This document shows positions 4,794 to 9,720 of a stretch of DNA of 9,720 bases, one piece after another (positions within the stretch are counted from its first letter, which is position 1; each line of letters opens with the position of its first letter). The notes beneath the pieces are model-generated. The model did no database searches and was not told the DNA's origin. It worked only from the letters and a program-made list of their open reading frames with translations. The position numbers and the translations under genes are program-made. Origin of the DNA: Anaerolineae bacterium CG2_30_64_16 (GTDB taxonomy: Bacteria; Chloroflexota; Anaerolineae; CG2-30-64-16); the NCBI GenBank assembly GCA_001871755.1, contig MNXL01000022.1:1-9720 (forward strand). The letters run 5' to 3'.

Positions 4794-7700
4794 GTGGCAG
4801 AGCAGGTAAATCGGCCCAATCATTATACGGCAGACGATATCCAGGTGCTGGAAGGCCTTGAGGCCGTGCGCAGACGTCCTGGCATGTACATCGGTGGCAC
4901 CGATATCAAGGCGCTGCATCACACGGTCTACGAGGTTGTGGACAACTCTATCGACGAGGCGATGGCCGGCTACTGCGACCGCATCGCCGTCAGCATTCAC
5001 AAGGACGGCAGCGTGACGGTCCAGGATTGGGGCCGCGGCATTCCGGTGGGCATTCATAAACATGCCGGCAAGTCGGCGCTGGAAGTCGTGATGACCAAAC
5101 TGCACGCGGGCGGCAAGTTCGGCAGCGGCGCGTACAAGGTGTCGGGCGGCTTGCACGGCGTCGGCGTGTCCGCCGTCAACGCGTTGTCGGACTGGATGGA
5201 GGTGGAGGTCCAGGTGGACGGCCAGGCCTACTTCCAGCGGTATCAGCGCGGCATCCCCCAGGCGGATGTGCGGATGATCGGCAAGGTCGAGGACGGCAGC
5301 ACCGGCACCAAGACCACCTTCCTGCCCGACCGGACCATCTTCGAGGAAACGAACTTCCGCTTCGAGACGTTGGTGCAGCGGTTCCGAGAGATGGCGTTCT
5401 TGAATCGCGGGCTGACCATCGACTTCATGGACGAGCGTACCACAAATGGCCCGCGTTGGATGTCCTTCCATTTCGAGGGCGGTGTGCGCAGTTTTGTGCG
5501 CTATTTGAACAAAAATCGCGGTGTTTTGCACGATCCGATCTACATCGAGAAAGAAGTGGAGGGCTCACTGATCGAGGCGGCCGTGCAGTACAACGACGGC
5601 TACAACGAATCGGTGTATGCCTTCGCCAACACCATCAACACCCCCGACGGCGGCACGCATCTCACTGGCCTGCGGTCGGCGCTAACCCGTACCATCAACG
5701 ATTGGGCCAAACGCCAGGGACTGCTCAAGGATAACGATCCCAACTTCACCGGTGAGGACACCCGCGAAGGGTTGACGGCCATCATCAGCGTCAAACTGGC
5801 CGATCCGCAGTTCGAATCGCAGACCAAAGTCAAGCTGCTCAATGCCGAGATTCGCAACCAGGTCGAATCCGTGGTTGGCGAAGCGTTGCTGGAGTGGATG
5901 GAGAAAAACCCGCGCGAGGCAAAGAAGGTCGTCGAGAAATGCACCACCTCCAGTCGGGCGCGCGAGGCCGCCCGAAAGGCGCGCGATCTGGTGATTCGCA
6001 AGAGCGCGCTGGAGAGCCTGACCTTGCCCGGCAAGCTCGCCGACTGCTCCGAGCGCGACCCGGCCAAGTGCGAACTGTATCTGGTCGAGGGCGATTCCGC
6101 AGGTGGCTGCTTTTCGGGAGATACGCTGGTTGCGCTTGCGGATGGACGCGCGCTCAGCTTTCGGGATCTTGTGGCCGAACAGGCCTTGGGAAAAGAGCAC
6201 TTCTGCTATACGATCCGGCACGACGGGCAGATCGGTCTTGAGCAGATCGCCAACGGACGGATGACCCAATCCGATGCTGAAGTCGTGCGGGTGACACTGG
6301 ACAACGGCGAGGTCATCACCTGCACTCCCGACCACCGCTTCATGTTGCGCGATGGGACGTACAAACCGGCCGCGGCACTTGCGCCTGAAGATCCCCTGAT
6401 GCCCTTATATCGTAAGTTATCCAACATGAGCGAACCTGGCATCACCATCGCCGGATATGAAATGGCGTGGGATCCACGTTCTAAGGTCTGGCTGTTCACC
6501 CACATCCTGGCAGACTGGTACAACCGCTGGAATGGTGAGTACTCGGAAGCGGATGGCGACCATTGTCATCACCATGACTTCAACAAGCTCAACAACAACC
6601 CGACTAACGTTGTGCGGTTGCCTGCTGAGGAGCACCTGGCATTACATCGCAACCACATTGGCCGGACCCTGCACCGCCCAGAAGTAATCCGAAAGTGTCG
6701 CGATGTCCACCGCAGCGAGGAGTTTCGCGCCATGATGAGCGAGCGCATGAAGCAAGCTGATACGCGGCAGACTCTTTCGGAGAACGCGCAGGCACAGTGG
6801 CAAGATGAAGCCTACAAGACGTACATGGTTGAACGATGGCGAGAATTCTATACGGGACCGGAGGAATTCGACCTTGATGCGTACCAGACATATCGTCTCA
6901 CAACAAGGGACAAGTCGCTGTTACGTTTTGACCGCTTTTGTCAACGCTACTTTGAAGGCGACACAGCGCGAGCGTTGGCGGCTGTGGCGAATCACAACCA
7001 TCGTGTAGTGGCGGTGGAACGCCTAAGCGAACGCGTGGCAGTTTACGACATTGAGGTTCCCAATTCGCACAACTTTGCTTTGGCAAGCGGTATTTTCGTC
7101 CACAACAGCGCAAAACAGGGTCGTGACCGGCGGTTTCAGGCGATTTTGCCGTTGCGCGGCAAGATCCTGAACGTGGAAAAGGCCCGCCTGGACAAGGCGC
7201 TGGCCAGCCGCGAAATCCAGGCGTTGGTCCAGGCGCTCGGCGGGGGGGTTGGAGACAGTTTCGACCCGGAGGGCCTGCGCTATCACCGGTGTGTCATCAT
7301 GAGCGTGGATGCTGACGAACAGACCTTTGTCAAGGATCCTGATGACCAGGTCCGGGCCGTGCGGGTCGGCCCGTTCATCGATGCTCTGATCGAACGCGGC
7401 GGTAACCCTTCCGACTACCAGGTACTGTGCTTCCAGCCAGAGACCGGGCAGGTTCGTTACAAGCCTATCAAGAGCGTGATCCGCCACGATCATGATGGAC
7501 CGATCTACGAGATCGAGACAGCCTATGGCCGACGCGTGCGGGTAACCGGCGAGCACAGCGTGTTCGTGGCCGGGGAGGATGGCCATCCCACGCTGAAGCG
7601 CGGCGATGCGGTGTGCGCGGGCGATCTGCTGGTGGCGCCTGCGCGTTTGCCCGCCAGCGAAGGGCATGGGCAGCGGATCGACCTGTTGCGTTCGTTCCTC

Positions 7701-9419
7701 GAGTCAGGCGAGGCAATGGACAGCGATCTCATCGTGCGCGGGCCGGGCGTTGAGGAGTGGTACAAGAGCCAGGTGCGCGCCGAGTATGTGGGTGATTCGG
7801 AGATGGTTGAGCCGCGCGTGACGATCCCGGCCGCGGTAGGCGCGCAGCTTACGCAGCAGCGGCTAGTGCGTGGCCTGAGCCAACAAGAGATTTGCGCGGC
7901 GGTAGGTATCCGCCAGCCGGTCACCTACTATGCCTGGGAGCGCGGCGAGCAACGCCCTACGCTCACTCACTTCCTGCGCTACGTAGAAACGCTCGGGTTG
8001 GAAGCGGATGCGCTGCTACCTCAGGTTAGCCTGGGTGACAGCAAACCCGATCACATCTGGAATACGCAATACCGGGCTGCGCCGCGCAATCGCGTGCGGG
8101 ACTACATAGCCCTCCGCGATCTGACAATGGAGACGCTGGGTGAGTTGGGCGACGACGTGACGCTGACACCAGTCCACTACGCGGACCTGGCCATGCCGCG
8201 CTACCTGCCCATCGATGAATCTCTGCTGCTGCTGTTGGGTTTCTTTGTGGCTGAGGGTTCGCTGAGCGATCGAAACGGTGTGCGCCTGGCCGTTGGCCAT
8301 CGCAACGTGGCCCTGGCGCCCGAGCTGGTGACTGCCATCCGACAGGTATTTGGGGTCGCACCCACGCTATACGAGGGTAAGGGTGGCCGGGCTGGCGAGC
8401 TGCGCGTCCTCAACAAGGTGGTGACGGCAACCTTCCGCCTGCTGCTTGGCTTCGATGGCACAGATGCGAGCCGCAAGCATATCCCAGACCTGGTTTTCAA
8501 CGTCAGTCCTGAGCTGCAGTTGGCTTTTCTGCGGGGTTACTTCCTGGGCGATGGGACGCTGACTTGGAGGCAACTCTCCTTTGCCACCACATCTGAAACG
8601 TTGGCTGATCAGTTGATGTACCTGTTGCTCATGCACGGTGTCAAGGTCTCACTGCGGGAACGTCGCCCCACCGGGCAAGCCAGCGGGATGATCCGGGGCA
8701 AGCCGATCGTCACCCGGCGCACAGCCTATTACCTGGCCGTGAGCAACCGGAGCGCGCTGGCTGCCCTGGCGCCAGTCTGGTGTGACCATGCACGGGCCGG
8801 CGAAATGCGGGACTGGCTGGCCGGGTCACATAGCAGAAGCAACCCCCGTTCGGGGTTGCCGTTGGCTGGCGAACTGGTCGGTCTGCCAGTGCGTTCCGTG
8901 CGTCAGGCGCCGGCCAGCAGCCGTAAGGTCTACGATTTCTCCGTGGAGGGTGACGAGACCTTTATCTGCGGCCGGGGGGCTGTGTGCTGCAAAAACACGG
9001 ACGCCGACGTCGACGGCAGTCACATCAGGACGTTGTTGCTCACCATGTTCTTCCGCTACATGCCGGCGCTGATCGAACAGGGACATCTCTACATCGCCCA
9101 GCCCCCGCTCTACCTGGTCCGCAAGGGCAAAGAGGAACGTTACGCTTACACCGAGGCGGAAAAGGACCGGCTGTTGGCGGACCTGAGCCAGGGATCGGGC
9201 AACATCGCCCTGCAGCGCTACAAGGGCCTGGGCGAGATGAACCCGGAGCAGTTGTGGGAGACCACGATGAACCCCGAAAACCGCATCCTGCTCCAGGTGA
9301 CCATCGAGGATGCCGCGGCCGCCGATCGCACCTTTGACATGTTGATGGGCAACGAGGTGGCCCCGCGCAAGCGCTTCATCCAAAGCCACGCTAAGAAGGT
9401 GCGCAATCTAGACGTGTAG
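4794..9419 (+). CDS. gyrB: DNA gyrase subunit B precursor containing two inteins
   Basis: ATPase and Toprim subunit of the type IIA topoisomerase that introduces negative supercoils with GyrA. The 1541-residue precursor minus two inteins leaves 438+65+140 = 643 residues, the normal size of the short bacterial GyrB. The GHKL ATPase shows EVVDNSIDEAMAG (Glu47, Asn51), QDWGRGIPV (Asp78) and GGKFGSGAYKVSGGLHGVG (106-124). The transducer follows, including NTINTPDGGTH. The Toprim domain is in three pieces: LYLVEGDSAGG with Glu432 before intein 1, SAKQGRDRRFQAILPLRGK and RYHRCVIM between the inteins (772-836), and TDADVDGSHIR with Asp1403 and Asp1405 after intein 2. RYKGLGEMN and QLWETTM (1486-1492) complete the C-terminal part and favour GyrB over ParE. 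The reading frame is open throughout, so this is not a broken gene. Without splicing the Toprim metal site cannot form. The gene starts at a GTG with a good ribosome site and ends with TAGTAG. Confidence 0.97.
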   Translation: MAEQVNRPNHYTADDIQVLEGLEAVRRRPGMYIGGTDIKALHHTVYEVVDNSIDEAMAGYCDRIAVSIHKDGSVTVQDWGRGIPVGIHKHAGKSALEVVMTKLHAGGKFGSGAYKVSGGLHGVGVSAVNALSDWMEVEVQVDGQAYFQRYQRGIPQADVRMIGKVEDGSTGTKTTFLPDRTIFEETNFRFETLVQRFREMAFLNRGLTIDFMDERTTNGPRWMSFHFEGGVRSFVRYLNKNRGVLHDPIYIEKEVEGSLIEAAVQYNDGYNESVYAFANTINTPDGGTHLTGLRSALTRTINDWAKRQGLLKDNDPNFTGEDTREGLTAIISVKLADPQFESQTKVKLLNAEIRNQVESVVGEALLEWMEKNPREAKKVVEKCTTSSRAREAARKARDLVIRKSALESLTLPGKLADCSERDPAKCELYLVEGDSAGGCFSGDTLVALADGRALSFRDLVAEQALGKEHFCYTIRHDGQIGLEQIANGRMTQSDAEVVRVTLDNGEVITCTPDHRFMLRDGTYKPAAALAPEDPLMPLYRKLSNMSEPGITIAGYEMAWDPRSKVWLFTHILADWYNRWNGEYSEADGDHCHHHDFNKLNNNPTNVVRLPAEEHLALHRNHIGRTLHRPEVIRKCRDVHRSEEFRAMMSERMKQADTRQTLSENAQAQWQDEAYKTYMVERWREFYTGPEEFDLDAYQTYRLTTRDKSLLRFDRFCQRYFEGDTARALAAVANHNHRVVAVERLSERVAVYDIEVPNSHNFALASGIFVHNSAKQGRDRRFQAILPLRGKILNVEKARLDKALASREIQALVQALGGGVGDSFDPEGLRYHRCVIMSVDADEQTFVKDPDDQVRAVRVGPFIDALIERGGNPSDYQVLCFQPETGQVRYKPIKSVIRHDHDGPIYEIETAYGRRVRVTGEHSVFVAGEDGHPTLKRGDAVCAGDLLVAPARLPASEGHGQRIDLLRSFLESGEAMDSDLIVRGPGVEEWYKSQVRAEYVGDSEMVEPRVTIPAAVGAQLTQQRLVRGLSQQEICAAVGIRQPVTYYAWERGEQRPTLTHFLRYVETLGLEADALLPQVSLGDSKPDHIWNTQYRAAPRNRVRDYIALRDLTMETLGELGDDVTLTPVHYADLAMPRYLPIDESLLLLLGFFVAEGSLSDRNGVRLAVGHRNVALAPELVTAIRQVFGVAPTLYEGKGGRAGELRVLNKVVTATFRLLLGFDGTDASRKHIPDLVFNVSPELQLAFLRGYFLGDGTLTWRQLSFATTSETLADQLMYLLLMHGVKVSLRERRPTGQASGMIRGKPIVTRRTAYYLAVSNRSALAALAPVWCDHARAGEMRDWLAGSHSRSNPRSGLPLAGELVGLPVRSVRQAPASSRKVYDFSVEGDETFICGRGAVCCKNTDADVDGSHIRTLLLTMFFRYMPALIEQGHLYIAQPPLYLVRKGKEERYAYTEAEKDRLLADLSQGSGNIALQRYKGLGEMNPEQLWETTMNPENRILLQVTIEDAAAADRTFDMLMGNEVAPRKRFIQSHAKKVRNLDV
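6561..6647 (+). other. HNH homing endonuclease motif within intein 1
   Basis: Intein residues 152-180 read as an HNH signature: HCHHHDFNKLNNNPTNVV followed by EEHLALH. The paired histidines, the NN-P-x-N core and the downstream His176 and His180 are where the family places its metal ligands and catalytic residues. All key positions look intact, so the nuclease may be active. Confidence 0.8.
6675..6857 (+). other. Repeated helical linker after the HNH motif in intein 1
   Basis: Intein residues about 190-250 contain degenerate units of about 15 residues: SEEFRAMMSERMKQAD, then TRQTLSENAQAQWQD, then EAYKTYMVERWREFYT. They share an E/R...S-E/V-E...W/K pattern. Similar short helical repeats occur in HNH homing nucleases as DNA-binding modules (NUMOD-like). 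The assignment is by pattern only. Confidence 0.45.
7836..8003 (+). other. XRE/Cro-type helix-turn-helix embedded in intein 2
   Basis: Intein residues about 179-234 match the Cro/C1 HTH pattern: LTQQRLVRGLSQQEICAAVG (first two helices), then IRQPVTYYAWERGEQRP (recognition helix and the conserved WERG-x-x-P turn), then LTHFLRYVETLGLE. It lies between block B of the splicing domain and the first LAGLIDADG motif, with no break in frame. The likely role is to help the endonuclease grip its target DNA; transcriptional control is an alternative with no direct evidence. Confidence 0.8.
8223..8561 (+). other. LAGLIDADG (DOD) endonuclease core of intein 2
   Basis: Two dodecapeptide-like motifs, LLGFFVAEGSL and LRGYFLGDGTL, about 99 residues apart, give the paired helices and acidic residues (Glu318 and Asp417, intein numbering) of a monomeric DOD endonuclease. 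Both acidic positions are intact and the spacing is typical, suggesting a functional nuclease. Confidence 0.85.
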
Positions 9420-9421
9420 TA

Positions 9422-9437
9422 GCAACTCGCGAGCTGC
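9422..9437 (+). terminator. Imperfect palindrome just after the gyrB stop
   Basis: GCAACTCGCGAGCTGC is self-complementary apart from one pair (A9425 and C9434) and begins 2 bases after the stop codon. There is no U-tract. It may help end or stabilise the gyrB message, but the evidence is thin. The stretch from here to 9483 shows nothing else I can name. Confidence 0.25.
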
Positions 9438-9483
9438 CCGGCAGACCCCGGAGTGCGATACTGGGCGCATTTCAGTTCTCCCC

Positions 9484-9720
9484 GTCACGCCCGCGCACGC
9501 GGGACGTCATTCCCGCGAAAGCGGGAAACAGGCTTCTGGATTCCCGCTTTCGCGGGAATGACGGGCCATGTCACCCCCGCGTGCGCGGGAATGACGAGCC
9601 GCGTCACCCCCGCGGACGCGGGGGTCCAGGCTGCTGGATTCTCGCTTGCGCGGGAATGACGGGCCATGTCACCCCCGCGTGCGCGGGAATGACGAGCCGC
9701 GTCACCCCCGCGGACGCGGG
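9484..9720. repeat. REP/BIME-like array of GC-rich palindromes
   Basis: Eight palindromic units of about 22-26 bases follow one another, starting at about 9484, 9506, 9539, 9570, 9603, 9637, 9668 and 9701; the last is cut by the window edge. Most begin with GTCA and/or end in TGAC and have a CCCGCG-to-CGCGGG core. Units 9506-9527 and 9541-9562 are exact reverse complements (22 bases) across a 13-base spacer, the head-to-head arrangement of a BIME. Spacers are 7-13 bases and are themselves reused (GGGCCAT, GAGCCGC). The block 9529-9622 is repeated at 9627-9720 with three mismatches, a tandem period of 98. Such elements are mobilised in other bacteria by RAYT transposases; none is in the window. 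Open frames across this array are repeat artefacts. Confidence 0.85.

Larger units (their letters stand above)
6108..7106 (+). mobile_element. Intein 1 in GyrB (HNH-type), inserted in EGDSAGG / SAKQG
   Basis: In-frame protein intron of 333 residues (precursor 439-771) that excises itself and joins the flanking exteins. Splice blocks: A starts CFSGDTLVALADG with nucleophile Cys1; B is ITCTPDHRFM (Thr73, His76, intein numbering); F is VYDIEVPNSHNFAL (His321); G is GIFVHN with His332-Asn333, followed by Ser+1 of the extein. All residues of a class 1 intein are present. Residues 1 to about 105 and about 297-333 form the splicing domain; the centre is a homing endonuclease with an HNH motif. From memory, the sequence and insertion point correspond closely to the Synechocystis PCC 6803 GyrB intein, which would make this an allele of a known site found in cyanobacteria. 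That allelism would need an alignment. The codon and base texture is less GC-rich than the flanking gyrB, consistent with acquisition. Confidence 0.95.
7302..8996 (+). mobile_element. Intein 2 in GyrB (LAGLIDADG type with HTH), before DADVDGS
   Basis: In-frame intein of 565 residues (precursor 837-1401), between extein RYHRCVIM and TDADVDGSHIR. Block A is SVDADEQTFVKD with Ser1 as nucleophile; block B is RVRVTGEHSVFV (Thr82, His85, intein numbering); block F is VYDFSVEGDETFICG; block G is GAVCCKN ending in Lys564-Asn565, followed by Thr+1. So both junction nucleophiles are hydroxyls, the usual penultimate His is Lys, and the block F His position reads Asp/Glu. The centre holds an XRE-type helix-turn-helix (179-234) and a two-motif LAGLIDADG (DOD) endonuclease: LLLLLGFFVAEGSL (308-321) and LAFLRGYFLGDGTL (407-420). 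It lies 195 bases downstream of intein 1. The boundaries are fixed by restoring the uninterrupted GyrB motif MTDADVDGSHI. Confidence 0.94.

Noticed and set aside
6108..8996. Disrupted gyrB, a chimeric assembly, or separate endonuclease genes inserted in gyrB
   Set aside because: The frame is continuous, the inserts begin and end with intein splice residues, and their removal restores GyrB of normal length without a gap.
8826..9389. A 187-codon minus-strand frame within the end of gyrB, and a similar 275-codon one at 4704-5531
   Set aside because: Both lie opposite strongly conserved GyrB or intein sequence and show no recognisable domain or ribosome site.
9484..9720. CRISPR array
   Set aside because: Units are palindromic and vary in sequence, spacers are only 7-13 bases and are reused, and there is no cas gene. 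This fits REP elements instead.

Overview
The window looks like chromosomal DNA of a GC-rich bacterium. I lean towards Chloroflexota, because of the GyrB and MurA sequence style, a SAM-hydrolase-family gene and degenerate intergenic repeats. That assignment is from general impression, not a search. No rRNA or tRNA gene is visible.

Layout. Three genes on the minus strand fill the left third. In order of transcription they are a SAM hydroxide adenosyltransferase (DUF62 family, 3299 to 2508), murA (2350 to 1067) and a nicotinamidase/isochorismatase-like cysteine hydrolase (1001 to 72). A hairpin lies beyond the hydrolase. Two plus-strand genes diverge from them: a multi-pass membrane protein of unknown function (3575-4672) and gyrB (4794-9419). 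The divergent region 3300-3574 carries a near-consensus sigma70-type promoter facing left and an extended -10 element facing right. The right-hand element sits so close to the ATG that the message may be leaderless. Past gyrB, from 9484 to the window edge, is an array of short GC-rich palindromes (REP/BIME-like) with a 98-bp tandem period.

The main feature is gyrB. Its 1541-codon frame holds a complete GyrB of about 643 residues interrupted by two in-frame inteins. Intein 1 (333 aa) has Cys1, a His-Asn end and Ser+1. It carries an HNH endonuclease and splits the Toprim EGDSAGG motif from SAKQGRDR. Intein 2 (565 aa) has Ser1, a Lys-Asn end and Thr+1. It carries a LAGLIDADG endonuclease plus an embedded XRE/Cro-type helix-turn-helix, and sits directly before the Toprim DADVDGS metal-binding motif. 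Only 65 extein residues separate them. Gyrase should therefore be inactive until both inteins splice out. The two inteins use different nuclease families and different splice-junction chemistry, so they were probably acquired independently.

Other notable points are a Cys-to-Asp change at the MurA active site, which predicts intrinsic fosfomycin insensitivity, a 28-bp tandem repeat upstream of murA, and several perfect intergenic hairpins without U-tracts.
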